A DNA stretch of 15,750 nucleotides, taken from Bacillota bacterium. Lineage in GTDB: Bacteria; Bacillota_A; Clostridia; DSM-8532. Shown piece after piece: positions 1-7,150 of this stretch (within the stretch, counting starts at the first letter, position 1; every line of letters begins with the position of its first letter). The stretch is from NCBI GenBank assembly GCA_023424865.1, contig JAFADM010000382.1:1-15750 (forward strand). The letters run 5' to 3'. The notes beneath the pieces were generated by a model, which worked only from the letters and a program-made list of their open reading frames with translations, did no database searches and was not told the DNA's origin. The position numbers were made by a program, and so were the translations under genes.

Positions 1-1366
1 GAATTGTAAAACTTAGCTCCCCCTTTTCCACGCTAATGGCTACACTTGCCGTTACAACCGCATCCTCGCTGAGGTACAAGGTATCGTTATTTGTATAAAA
101 GCCTGCAAACATGAATTGACCTGTTAATGAAAGTGTATTTACTGCATCTTTAGGGGGTGTGGAGTTAGGTGAGTGGGAGTTATCGGATGAAGCTGCAGAA
201 TCTTGAGTTGGCTCCAAAGCTTCCTGGGTGGGTGCAGGTGATACTTCTGGTGGAATAGATTCTTTAGAAGCCTCACCAATTGTAAGCCGTTCAACCGGAT
301 TCGATGGCGACGGTGTATAGGACCCGAGAGTCAACCCACAGCCAGCCAGAAAAAGCACTGACAGAAGTGAGACAATGGCAATAGGCAATGACGTTTTCTT
401 GAAGCGAATAATCGTTTCCAGGCGCCTTTTAAGCTGTTTACCGTCCTCACTTAAAGCGAGGGACGCAATTTTTTCATTATAACTATCTGCGCTTCCGCAA
501 AAAGATAATAATGTGTTGCCGTATTGCTGTTTTTCCTGCGGGGACATATTTTGGATGACCCCTTCATCGCATGAAAGCTCGCAGCATGTCTTTATTTCTC
601 TGTTTATAAAATAAACCAGAGGATTAAACCAATGAAGGCACAGTACAAGCTGTACCAACCATTTATAGATCAAATCCCCTCTCTTGAAATGGATTAGCTC
701 GTGGTGCATAATACAGGAAATTTCACTTGCGGCAGGTTTGTTTGCTGGCAGAACGATAAAGGGGTGCAGAATTCCCAGAAGCATGGGAGTGGTGCTTCTG
801 CTACTCATGAAAAGTGCAGGCGGTTTTTTTAGGCCTGTAAAACTTGAGACCAGGTTATACGCTGCAAGTATTTCAGGATCCGTTATTTTAATGGAGCTTG
901 CTTTCATAAAGCGTATGTAGCTGGTATATAAAGTAAATTTTCGCACCATAAGCAGGAGAGCTGCTGCAAGCCATATGAGACCTGCGGAGTTTGATAAAAG
1001 AAAAAAGAGATTCGCTCCGATAGATACCGGTTTCTGAAAAGGATCGAAAAGGACAACTGAGGCCCTGTCAGTAAGCAAATTCTTTTCTTGAGGAAGGAGG
1101 CTATCCTCGCTGGAGTCCTGTGCAGTTTCATTATCCCAATAAATATTCTCGGTATACGAGAACAGGTTTCCAACGGGATTAATACTGTTGTTAAAAGAAG
1201 TGAGAGAAACGGGCAGGGTAAAGCGCAAGAGGATAATAAGCCAAATATAATACTGCCAGGTTTTGCTTAACCTGTTCTTATATAAAGGTTTCAAGGCAAT
1301 CAAAAGAAGAGTTAGCAGAGAAGCCGACAGGGAAAGTGAAAGTATGGTCATGAAAACAGTATTCAT
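1..1366 (-). CDS. BlaR1-like M56 zinc metallopeptidase, membrane signal transducer (partial)
   Basis: The reading frame is open from the ATG at 1366 to the window edge (455 residues seen, C-terminus missing). The N-terminal part has hydrophobic segments near residues 3-24, about 41-58 and about 130-155. The zinc motif HELIH is at residues 222-226, followed by the family's downstream ECxxCDE-like signature (ELSCDEG). Another hydrophobic segment around 322-345 ends in LAGCG, and a Ser/Pro/Thr-rich linker leads into an outer domain. In BlaR1/MecR1 proteins the outer sensor activates this protease, which leads to removal of the BlaI-type repressor. Here the visible outer part does not look like a penicillin-binding sensor and no STxK is seen, so the signal need not be a beta-lactam, although the C-terminus is outside the window. 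The start overlaps the blaI stop as ATGA, which indicates translational coupling. Confidence 0.85.
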   Translation of the reverse strand, partial: MNTVFMTILSLSLSASLLTLLLIALKPLYKNRLSKTWQYYIWLIILLRFTLPVSLTSFNNSINPVGNLFSYTENIYWDNETAQDSSEDSLLPQEKNLLTDRASVVLFDPFQKPVSIGANLFFLLSNSAGLIWLAAALLLMVRKFTLYTSYIRFMKASSIKITDPEILAAYNLVSSFTGLKKPPALFMSSRSTTPMLLGILHPFIVLPANKPAASEISCIMHHELIHFKRGDLIYKWLVQLVLCLHWFNPLVYFINREIKTCCELSCDEGVIQNMSPQEKQQYGNTLLSFCGSADSYNEKIASLALSEDGKQLKRRLETIIRFKKTSLPIAIVSLLSVLFLAGCGLTLGSYTPSPSNPVERLTIGEASKESIPPEVSPAPTQEALEPTQDSAASSDNSHSPNSTPPKDAVNTLSLTGQFMFAGFYTNNDTLYLSEDAVVTASVAISVEKGELSFTI

Positions 1367-1749
1367 TTTATATCCTTTCCTCCGTTCCAAAACGCTTTAA
1401 GCTCTTCCATATCCTCCTGGGTTAAACGATCCTGACTGAGAAGGGAAGCAACCAGGCTTTTAGCATCACCACCAAAGACCGTGTCTACAAAGGAAAGGGT
1501 TAGGGATTCAAGATATTCATCCTCAGTAGATAAAGCAATATATTCATTAAGACGCCCCTGCTTCTCGATTCGAATAAAGCCTTTATCCGCCAGCCGTGTA
1601 AGGAAGGTAAGAACAGTGTTGGCTTTCCAGAGCCTTTTTTGTGCTTCAAGTGCAGTACACAAGGGGGCAAAAAGTATCCGTCCCTTATGATGCCAGATAA
1701 TCTGCATAATTTCCTTTTCTGAATCGGATATTTGTTGGACAGCTTTCAT
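1363..1749 (-). CDS. BlaI/MecI-family transcriptional repressor
   Basis: This is a 128-residue winged-helix repressor of the BlaI/MecI/CopY family. The N-terminal motif ISDSEKEIMQIIW and the segment TVLTFLTRLADKGFIRIEKQGR match the helix-turn-helix and wing of that family. The C-terminal half would form the dimerisation domain, and the length is normal for the family. The ATG at 1749 is preferred because AGGTGAGG lies about 8 bases before it; a GTG at 1764 in the same frame would add five residues but would lie inside that ribosome site. The stop overlaps the start of the M56 protease gene by four bases. Two palindromes in its own promoter suggest autorepression of the pair. The regulated target beyond this pair is not visible. 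Confidence 0.9.
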   Translation of the reverse strand: MKAVQQISDSEKEIMQIIWHHKGRILFAPLCTALEAQKRLWKANTVLTFLTRLADKGFIRIEKQGRLNEYIALSTEDEYLESLTLSFVDTVFGGDAKSLVASLLSQDRLTQEDMEELKAFWNGGKDIK

Positions 1750-1764
1750 TGCTTTAAACCTCAC

Positions 1765-1777
1765 CTACACAATGTAG
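1765..1777. promoter_or_regulatory. BlaI-type operator, proximal copy
   Basis: CTACACAATGTAG is an inverted repeat (CTAC-N5-GTAG) containing TACA-N3-TGTA, the half-site pattern of BlaI/MecI operators. It lies between the -10 box and the ribosome site of the blaI-like gene. Its centre is 30 bp from that of the second copy. Binding is inferred. Confidence 0.7.
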
Positions 1778-1791
1778 TTTGATTTATCTTT

Positions 1792-1820
1792 ATACTACGC
1801 CATGTAGGTGAAAAAAGCAA
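1792..1820 (-). promoter_or_regulatory. Promoter of the blaI-M56 operon
   Basis: On the minus strand TTGCTT (1815-1820) and TAGTAT (1792-1797) are separated by 17 bases, matching a vegetative sigma-A promoter. The box is covered by the two BlaI-type palindromes. Confidence 0.6.
1795..1807. promoter_or_regulatory. BlaI-type operator, distal copy inside the promoter
   Basis: CTACGCCATGTAG has the same CTAC-N5-GTAG symmetry as the copy 30 bp away. It overlaps the -10 box and part of the spacer of the leftward promoter, so a bound repressor would block polymerase directly. Confidence 0.7.
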
Positions 1821-1872
1821 GCCGTAATCGCTTTTAACTTCTAACTCCAAATGGTATAGTTGTACTAGGCCG

Positions 1873-1895
1873 CATTGTAATGTTATTACCGCAAT
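1873..1895. promoter_or_regulatory. Imperfect palindrome upstream of nagA
   Basis: CATTGTAAT and ATTACCGCAATG form a hyphenated inverted repeat about 35 bp before the nagA start. It could be an operator. It does not match the NagR/GntR-type site known from other Firmicutes, so the regulator is unknown. Confidence 0.3.
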
Positions 1896-1928
1896 GTATA
1901 TGATTTTCCTGCTATTAAGGAGGCCCTC

Positions 1929-3056
1929 ATGCTGTTGAAAAATGCGTTGGTTTTAGATGATAGCTTTTGCCTAAAGTCCATTGATATAGAAATTAAGGGT
2001 GAAAGAATAGCCTGTAGGAGTGAAACTTCGAATGAAGATCAGCTTGATTTAAGTGGCATGTATTTAATCCCCGGGCTCATCGATACCCATATCCATGGTG
2101 CAAATGGTGCAGAGGTGGATACCGGAACCGATACAAGCCTTAATACTGTGTCTGAGTTCGAAGCCAGACATGGCATTACAACCTTTGCCCCCACAATCCA
2201 GGCACTGGCCTTATCGGATATGCTTCAGGCTATAAAGGCAGTTCGTTCTATACATAATGTCCGTGGAGCTAAAATAGGCGGCATTCACCTGGAAGGCCCC
2301 TTTGTGTCGGAAGCATACAAGGGAGCTCTACTGGCAGAGTATATACACATTCCCGATATTGAAGTATTAAAAAGCCTGGTCAAAGCAAGCGAGGGTATGG
2401 TTAAGCTTATAACTCTGGCTCCTGAGCTGGAGGGTGCAGGTGAGCTCATTCAATATGCCGTTTTAAAAGGAATAACTGTTTCAATGGGACACTCCAACGC
2501 CACTTATGAACAAGTGCTAAAGGCAATTGAACAGGGAGCTGCCCAGACAACCCATACCTTTAATGCCATGCGCCCACTCAATCACAGAGAGCCTGGGATC
2601 CTGGGGGCAGCGCTCACCAATGATAAAGTAAAATGCGAGTTGATTTGCGATTTTCTTCATGTCCATTCTGCAATTGTAAATATGGTATTTAAATTAAAGG
2701 GTGAGGATGGAATCAATCTTATCAGCGACTCCTGTTCCGCAGCAGGACTAGGTGACGGGGAATATTGGGTTAACGGACAGAAATACATAGTCAAGGACGG
2801 TGCCATACGTACACTAGCCGGTACCATAGCTGGGAGCACCAAAACACTAATGGATGGAGTGAGAAATCTCATTCGTATCGGTATACCCTTTGAGTCCGTT
2901 ATAAAAGCGGCTTCCCTCAATCCGGCAAAAACACTGGGCATAGATGGAGACACCGGAAGTATTCTTCCTGGTAAATACGCAGACTTGGTCGCTCTTGATA
3001 AGGATTTGAATGTGCTATATACCTTCATAAACGGGAAATGCATCTATAAAGCCTGA
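1929..3056 (+). CDS. nagA: N-acetylglucosamine-6-phosphate deacetylase
   Basis: This cytoplasmic enzyme removes the acetyl group from GlcNAc-6-phosphate to give glucosamine-6-phosphate, in amino-sugar use and wall recycling. At 375 residues it has the normal length. Family motifs in order are GLIDTHIHG (HxH at residues 54 and 56), GGIHLEGPF (Glu122, metal ligand), SMGHSNAT (His188), THTFNAM (His209), DFLHVH (residues 241-246) and ISDSCSAAG (catalytic Asp267). The C-terminal part has the usual NPAKTLGI and GSILPGKYADLV segments of the amidohydrolase superfamily. AAGGAGG lies 5 bases before the ATG. No nagB gene is next to it, so glucosamine-6-phosphate deaminase must be encoded elsewhere. It is divergent from the blaI-like gene and ends at a strong hairpin, so it appears to be a single-gene unit. 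Confidence 0.95.
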   Translation: MLLKNALVLDDSFCLKSIDIEIKGERIACRSETSNEDQLDLSGMYLIPGLIDTHIHGANGAEVDTGTDTSLNTVSEFEARHGITTFAPTIQALALSDMLQAIKAVRSIHNVRGAKIGGIHLEGPFVSEAYKGALLAEYIHIPDIEVLKSLVKASEGMVKLITLAPELEGAGELIQYAVLKGITVSMGHSNATYEQVLKAIEQGAAQTTHTFNAMRPLNHREPGILGAALTNDKVKCELICDFLHVHSAIVNMVFKLKGEDGINLISDSCSAAGLGDGEYWVNGQKYIVKDGAIRTLAGTIAGSTKTLMDGVRNLIRIGIPFESVIKAASLNPAKTLGIDGDTGSILPGKYADLVALDKDLNVLYTFINGKCIYKA

Positions 3057-3092
3057 AGGAAAAGGCAACTTTAAAAGGCTTCCGCTTTTCAA

Positions 3093-3128
3093 AAAACATG
3101 AAATTGGGCCCGCCTAATTTCATGTTTT
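3093..3128 (+). terminator. Strong hairpin terminator after nagA
   Basis: AAAACATGAAATT (3093-3105) pairs perfectly with AATTTCATGTTTT (3116-3128). Three more inner pairs (one G-T) close a 4-base loop. The T-run lies inside the right arm and the A-run in the left arm, so it may work in both directions. Confidence 0.75.
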
Positions 3129-3201
3129 ACTAAAAAATCAATTTCTATATTGGAATAAAATATGGAGTAATGGGAGAAAGCCTATATTAAAGGAGAAACC
3201 G

Positions 3202-3459
3202 ATGGGGTTACATAGAGGGAAAATGGTCCTGAAAACAATATCAGCCATAGTTAAATACTTGGGATGTAATGAAAGCCTACGCCTGGAATGCATTTCGGAT
3301 TATGAAAATAGCTGGGGTGGATGTACACCCATTAAAGGCAACCTGGAGGTTGGGAGGATTTATGTGGTGGAGCAGGTTGAAGCCCATTCCTCATATACAA
3401 AAATATGGTTTAAAGACCACGGCGGCCCCTACAATTCTGTTCATTTTAAAAATGCATAA
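3202..3459 (+). CDS. Small hypothetical protein, likely beta-rich
   Basis: This 85-residue frame follows a good ribosome site (AAGGAGA, about 5 bases before the ATG), which supports it as a real gene. I cannot assign a family with certainty. The C-terminal two thirds read as short alternating beta strands: LRLECISDYENSW, LEVGRIYVVEQV, SSYTKIWFKD and a terminal NSVHF. This pattern (a 'C-I-x-D ... L-x-x-G-x-x-Y-x-V' start and an 'N-S-x-x-F' end) resembles small SH3-like barrel proteins common in Firmicutes and their phages. There is no signal peptide or membrane segment, so it is probably cytoplasmic. It stands alone between the nagA terminator and the hairpin before the EamA gene. A second frame covering the same bases (3269-3469) is less protein-like. 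Confidence 0.6.
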   Translation: MGLHRGKMVLKTISAIVKYLGCNESLRLECISDYENSWGGCTPIKGNLEVGRIYVVEQVEAHSSYTKIWFKDHGGPYNSVHFKNA

Positions 3460-3553
3460 TAGCAATTAAAGGAACTACTGGATAACTTACGCTTCCAGCA
3501 ATTCAATGATAAGCAATATTCTGCAAGAAGGATAAGCCTGTCGATAGTAAAAT

Positions 3554-3592
3554 CTAACAGCAGAGGTACATTTACCGGGCTGTTAGTCTTTT
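3554..3592 (+). terminator. Hairpin with T-tract directly before the EamA gene
   Basis: CTAACAGC (3554-3561) pairs with GCTGTTAG (3579-3586). An inner GGTA/TACC helix lies within the loop, and TCTTTT follows. It ends about 16 bases before the chosen EamA start. It may end the transcript of the small upstream gene, or act as an attenuator of the transporter gene. Confidence 0.55.
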
Positions 3593-3607
3593 ATGAAAGG
3601 ATTTACT

Positions 3608-4528
3608 ATGGACAGGAAAAAAACAGGCACAGGTCATATTCTGGCTGTTGTCACGATCTTTATATGGGGCACCACCTTCATTTCTACAAAAGTACTTTTG
3701 AAAGATCTTTTACCTATTGAAATATTGTTTCTAAGGTTTACAATGGGGTATATTGCCCTGTGCCTTGTCAGTCCCAAACGATTTAAGGTTAAGGCTTGGA
3801 AACAGGAACTCAGTTTTGCGGCAGCAGGGCTGTGTGGTGTCACACTTTATTATCTGTTGGAAAACATTGCGCTAACATACACCTTTGCGTCAAATGTTGG
3901 GGTCGTTATTTCTGTAGCACCCTTTTTTACAGCCATTCTGGCCCATCTGTTTTTAGATGGGGAGAAGCTTAAAATGCGTTTTTTTGTGGGCTTCGCTGTC
4001 GCTCTTACCGGAATATTTCTTTTAAGCTTCAGTGGCAGCAGTATCTTGAAGCTCAATCCCCTTGGTGATCTGCTGGCAGTTTTGGCAGCTCTCGTTTGGG
4101 CGGCCTATTCCATATTAACCAGGAAAATAAGTGGGTTTAACTATAATACTATTCATACAACACGAAGAATTTTTTTCTATGGACTCATCTTTATGCTTCC
4201 AGCTCTGTTTCTGTTTGACTTCAATCCAAGCCTGAATGTGCTTGCTGAGCCAGTGAATCTGTTAAATCTGCTGTTCCTGGGTCTGGGCGCATCTGCACTT
4301 TGTTTTGTAACCTGGAATTCCGCGGTGGGTATATTGGGGGCTGTAAAAACCAGTGTGTATATTTATATGGTTCCTGTAATCACAGTGGCGGCTTCAATTC
4401 TTGTTTTACAGGAGAAAATGACAGCTGGAGGCCTCGTTGGAATTGTGCTTACCATAGCGGGGCTATTGATTTCAGAGAATATAAGCCTCAAATCGTTAAT
4501 TTATGTAAAAAGGGAGAATAAAAGATGA
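3608..4528 (+). CDS. EamA-family (DMT superfamily) transporter
   Basis: The 306-residue protein is almost entirely made of hydrophobic segments, about ten in number, arranged as two EamA repeats. The first begins with [19 protein letters not shown] and the second with [19 protein letters not shown]. Members export or import small metabolites such as amino acids or their derivatives, but the substrate cannot be read from the sequence. The ATG at 3608 is preferred over the in-frame ATG at 3593. GAAAGGA lies 8 bases before 3608, while 3593 has no ribosome site and falls on the T-tract of the preceding hairpin. The C-terminus is a short positively charged tail (KRENKR). It appears to be transcribed alone. 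Confidence 0.88.
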   Translation: MDRKKTGTGHILAVVTIFIWGTTFISTKVLLKDLLPIEILFLRFTMGYIALCLVSPKRFKVKAWKQELSFAAAGLCGVTLYYLLENIALTYTFASNVGVVISVAPFFTAILAHLFLDGEKLKMRFFVGFAVALTGIFLLSFSGSSILKLNPLGDLLAVLAALVWAAYSILTRKISGFNYNTIHTTRRIFFYGLIFMLPALFLFDFNPSLNVLAEPVNLLNLLFLGLGASALCFVTWNSAVGILGAVKTSVYIYMVPVITVAASILVLQEKMTAGGLVGIVLTIAGLLISENISLKSLIYVKRENKR

Positions 4529-4531
4529 CTG

Positions 4532-4542
4532 AATCAGACTAA
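4532..4542 (+). repeat. Direct repeat, left copy (possible attachment-site core)
   Basis: AATCAGACTAA starts four bases after the EamA stop codon and recurs in the same orientation at 13012-13022, exactly where CotJC homology begins. An 11-mer match by itself is expected by chance in a window this size. The interest lies in its position at both suspected ends of a recombinase-bearing segment. Confidence 0.4.
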
Positions 4543-4548
4543 TAAAAT

Positions 4549-4569
4549 AGCCCGCCATAATAGGCTTTT
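4549..4569 (+). terminator. Weak hairpin after the EamA gene
   Basis: AGCC (4549-4552) can pair with GGCT (4563-4566), followed by TTT. The stem is short, so this is only a possible terminator. Confidence 0.3.
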
Positions 4570-4608
4570 GGGTACCTGGTTTGTCAATGCATTAACTATT
4601 TGCGGTGC

Positions 4609-4624
4609 TTGACTAAATAGGTAT
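4609..4624 (+). repeat. Imperfect terminal inverted repeat, left copy
   Basis: TTGACTAAATAGGTAT matches, at 14 of 16 positions, the reverse complement of 12998-13013 near the CotJC break. Half-sites of an attachment site split between two ends of an element would look like this. Chance similarity is not excluded. Confidence 0.35.
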
Positions 4625-4718
4625 CTTTTTTATTTTTGTGCCTTTTGCTATATCCACCATGGCATAGATATATGCAAGCGTTTCCATATATTAACTATCG
4701 CATCCAATGATATATTTG

Positions 4719-6392
4719 CTAAATGGATATGGGTATGTTTCGTCTCTCAATAATACTCTGATTCTTATCCAGCATGTTCCAAACAACGTTAAGATACTTT
4801 GTCCCCTCTACGGTCTCGATGAATTCAATGCGGTTAATTATCTTTTTAAGGAAGAGGTTGGATTTGGTTTCATCCACCCCTAATTCTTCAAGGTTAAACT
4901 TTTTCAGGTCTTCCTTATAGCGTTTGTATTTCACTGCTGCCATGGTTTTTTCATCCTCAATCTGCTGGAGCTTGTATAAGGTATTTTTAAGCTCCTTTAT
5001 TTGAGCCTGGCAGGCATCGTTCTGTTCCTTGTACTGCTCATCCGAAATGTATTGTTTGGACACCATTCTCAGCAGGGCCTGGGATTCCGCCTTTAAGTCG
5101 TTAATCCGTTTCTCTGTCGCAAGAATCTCATCCACAACCTGCTCGGAGGAAAGAAACAGAGACACATAATTCTGAAAAAGCTTATCCAGTACTTCCTCAT
5201 TTCCCCGAACCCTTCTTATCTGATTTTTCACTTCCTCAATGAGCCTTTTCTCCTCCCAGGAGTTCCTAAAGGAGCAGACATCCCTGTGGGACATATCATA
5301 ATTGGTGCATACCCATTCAAATTTCAGCTCCCGGGTACCATCCTTTCTTACCCATGTACAAAGCTTCTTGCGCCGAAGCGTCCTTCCGCAGTACCCGCAG
5401 TAAAGCAAATTGCTGAAGGTGTGGGCGGTGCTTTTCCTTATGCTTTGCTGGTTGAGCTCCTTCCGCTTCTGGTTTTCCGCCCTTGCAAGCTGAAACATTT
5501 CATCTGAAATAATCCGGAGCTCTTCTATCTCGTGAACAATCCATTGCTCAGGATCCACCTTTTTGGCACTTCTATAAACGTATTCTCTCTGGTTCTGAGG
5601 ATCCACATGCTTCACCGTATCAATATTAATATCCGTACTGACAATGGTATGAGAGGTTTGAATGCCTGCATACAGGCTGTTGGATATAATGTCCAGCACC
5701 TGTATTTGAGTCCATCTTTTATTCATTTTGGTGGGAATCTTTTTATGATTAAGGTACCGGCTTATCCGGGTACTCCCCCATCCCTCGTTGACATAGAGGT
5801 TATATATTTCCCTGACTACTTCGGCCTCTTTGGGATTAACACATAAATAGCCATTGGCTTTATTATAGCCATAGGGAATTCCGCTGATGAATTTCTTATT
5901 CTCCTGGGCCTTTCTAACCCCGAATTGTATAGCCACACTTTTGGCCCTGCTCTCCTCCTGGGCTGTGGACAGGAGAATGTTTATAGTCATTTCGTGCTCA
6001 AAGTTATTAAGGTTCCCATCCTCAAAAATCACCTTAATACCCATAACCTTAAGCTTTTTAAGTATGCCTGCCCCATCCTCCACACTTCTTGCCCAGCGCT
6101 GAATGTTTTTGACGTAAATAACATCAAACTCTTTTCGATAGGCGCATTCAAGCATATATTTAAAGGCACCCCTGTTTTTAAGCTTTGTCCCAGAGATACC
6201 TTCATCACAAAAAAGAGCCTTTATATATTTAGTCTGTTCTTTTCTATTGGAACGGCTGTAGTAAATACCGCAGTCCGCACCTTCATAGCCTTCCCTGGCA
6301 AACAGCTCGGTGTAATGAGCGATTTGATTTTGCAGGGAGTTCATTTGTTCCTCACTGTCGGTGGAAACTCTGCAATAGGCAACGCACTTCAT
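4719..6392 (-). CDS. Large serine recombinase
   Basis: The 557-residue protein has the three parts of a large serine integrase. The catalytic domain carries AYCRVSTDSEEQ (nucleophile Ser10, Arg8), FCDEGISGT, and IQRWARSVEDG with two arginines (99 and 102) at the active-site positions. The recombinase domain follows, with GIPYGYNKANGYLCVNPKEA near residues 171-190. A zinc ribbon follows, with CGYC at 332-335 and later Cys362 and Cys373, and a coiled-coil insertion spans about 418-490. AGGAG stands 8 bases before the ATG. Such enzymes carry out integration and excision of prophages, transposons or intervening elements in sporulation genes. An unusual stretch of about 20 residues sits in the catalytic domain before FCDEGISGT (residues 38-60). 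A small HTH gene lies directly upstream on the same strand. The gene is intact by its motifs. Confidence 0.95.
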   Translation of the reverse strand: MKCVAYCRVSTDSEEQMNSLQNQIAHYTELFAREGYEGADCGIYYSRSNRKEQTKYIKALFCDEGISGTKLKNRGAFKYMLECAYRKEFDVIYVKNIQRWARSVEDGAGILKKLKVMGIKVIFEDGNLNNFEHEMTINILLSTAQEESRAKSVAIQFGVRKAQENKKFISGIPYGYNKANGYLCVNPKEAEVVREIYNLYVNEGWGSTRISRYLNHKKIPTKMNKRWTQIQVLDIISNSLYAGIQTSHTIVSTDINIDTVKHVDPQNQREYVYRSAKKVDPEQWIVHEIEELRIISDEMFQLARAENQKRKELNQQSIRKSTAHTFSNLLYCGYCGRTLRRKKLCTWVRKDGTRELKFEWVCTNYDMSHRDVCSFRNSWEEKRLIEEVKNQIRRVRGNEEVLDKLFQNYVSLFLSSEQVVDEILATEKRINDLKAESQALLRMVSKQYISDEQYKEQNDACQAQIKELKNTLYKLQQIEDEKTMAAVKYKRYKEDLKKFNLEELGVDETKSNLFLKKIINRIEFIETVEGTKYLNVVWNMLDKNQSIIERRNIPISI

Positions 6393-6429
6393 GGCTCATA
6401 CTCCTATATCTCTACCTTTAACTTGACCT

Positions 6430-6477
6430 ATACCTATAAAGCTAACTTACGATTTCTTCTCTACACAGTATAGGTAT
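6430..6477. repeat. 48-bp imperfect palindrome upstream of the recombinase
   Basis: ATACCTATA (6430-6438) and TATAGGTAT (6469-6477) form an inverted repeat with a 30-base spacer, between the recombinase start and the small HTH gene. It may be an operator for the recombinase gene, bound by the HTH protein or the recombinase, or an attachment-type site. ATAGGTAT also occurs at 4617-4624, past the other end of the recombinase gene. Confidence 0.45.
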
Positions 6478-6483
6478 GTCATT

Positions 6484-6681
6484 TCAGGTGAGATAAGGAA
6501 TAATTATTTCTATCCATGTGTTGTAAATACAATCAGGTATATCCTTCTCGATAAACTCGTAATTCATGAGCTGCCGGGGCGTAATATTAAGTTTCTTAAC
6601 CAGATAATTGGGATTAATATTATATTCCATTCTTAGGATATGTAATTCCTTGCCTGTAAGCCTTCTGCCAAATGAAACCAT
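6484..6681 (-). CDS. Small Cro/C1-type helix-turn-helix protein
   Basis: This 65-residue protein has the segment LTGKELHILRMEYNINPNY followed by LVKKLNITPRQLMNYE and then DIPDCIYNTW. That layout is the one seen in short Cro/C1-like DNA-binding proteins, where an 'LTGxELxxLR' helix leads into the HTH and an 'E.g..xIP' turn follows. It therefore probably binds DNA. No strong ribosome site is visible before the ATG (only AAGAGA). The gene lies 91 bases upstream of the large serine recombinase on the same strand, with a 48-bp palindrome between them. A role as regulator of the recombinase, or as its directionality factor, is possible but is inferred only from position. Confidence 0.6.
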   Translation of the reverse strand: MVSFGRRLTGKELHILRMEYNINPNYLVKKLNITPRQLMNYEFIEKDIPDCIYNTWIEIIIPYLT

Positions 6682-6839
6682 TGACTGTCTCTTACTCTTA
6701 TACAGTGATTCTATTTCATGTTATGCCTGCATTTGAATTTCGTTTATTATGCAATGCGATTGCACAGTAAAAAGCCCAGCGTTGTTAATGTGCGTTCATA
6801 AGAACGGATAACTGCCTGCCCGTTATAATTTACTTCTGA
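6682..6839. other. Intergenic stretch without a recognised gene
   Basis: This stretch lies between the leftward HTH gene and the rightward small frames. It holds a 5-bp inverted repeat (ACTGT/ACAGT, about 6684-6705) close to the HTH start. No convincing promoter or open frame was seen on either strand. Confidence 0.4.
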
Positions 6840-6998
6840 CACATTTCTCTGCTGTCATGTCGCTCGTGTGGCAAATGCTTATATGGCGCAGAATCCCAAG
6901 CATCGGTAGTATTAGCCGGAAGTCAGCTGGCTAAACTTTATGTAATCGCTCAAAGTAATAAGAATGATTGTGTACAGGAAGGGGATGCCTTAATATGA
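6840..6998 (+). pseudogene. C-terminal remnant of an unrecognised gene
   Basis: An open frame of 52 codons runs from just after a stop at 6837 to a TGA at 6996-6998, with no ATG, GTG or TTG start and no ribosome site. Its product, including the segment ESQASVVLAGSQLAKLYVIA, has a protein-like composition. The TGA overlaps the ATG of the next frame as ATGA, the usual sign of a coupled gene pair. It therefore looks like the 3' end of a gene that lost its front, though a chance open frame is possible. I do not recognise the family. Confidence 0.4.
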
Positions 6999-7150
6999 AG
7001 ATTCAATATAGACTTCTGCATATATATATTGACGGAAAAGCTAATTTGCTGGCAATACCTACAGGTGAGTCAAAAAAATTTTGGGGCGCAATTATGGAAC
7101 TGGATTTAGTAAAAGAAATAAAGGCGCCCTATGAAGGGGCTATATATTAA
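6995..7150 (+). CDS. Small hypothetical protein (51 residues)
   Basis: The frame begins MKIQYRLLHIYIDGKANLLA and continues as a mixed hydrophilic sequence ending in KAPYEGAIY. It has no signal peptide or membrane segment. AGGAAGGGG lies about 10 bases before the ATG at 6995; an in-frame TTG at 6968 has no such support. The ATG overlaps the stop of the preceding remnant. I do not recognise the family. The short length may mean that this too is a shortened copy of a longer gene. In polymorphic toxin loci a toxin C-terminus is often followed by a short immunity gene in this arrangement, but nothing in the sequence proves that here. Confidence 0.45.
   Translation: MKIQYRLLHIYIDGKANLLAIPTGESKKFWGAIMELDLVKEIKAPYEGAIY

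Noticed and set aside
904..1173. Leftward 89-codon frame in the M56 gene
   Set aside because: It is a shadow frame of the M56 gene. The true frame is continuous from 1366 to the left edge and carries the HELIH motif.
2657..3043. Leftward 128-codon frame inside nagA
   Set aside because: It lies antisense to the strongly supported nagA frame and shows no family motifs or ribosome site.
5925..6473. Rightward 182-codon frame opposite the recombinase
   Set aside because: It is antisense to the catalytic domain of the recombinase, which has all expected active-site motifs. No coding evidence of its own.
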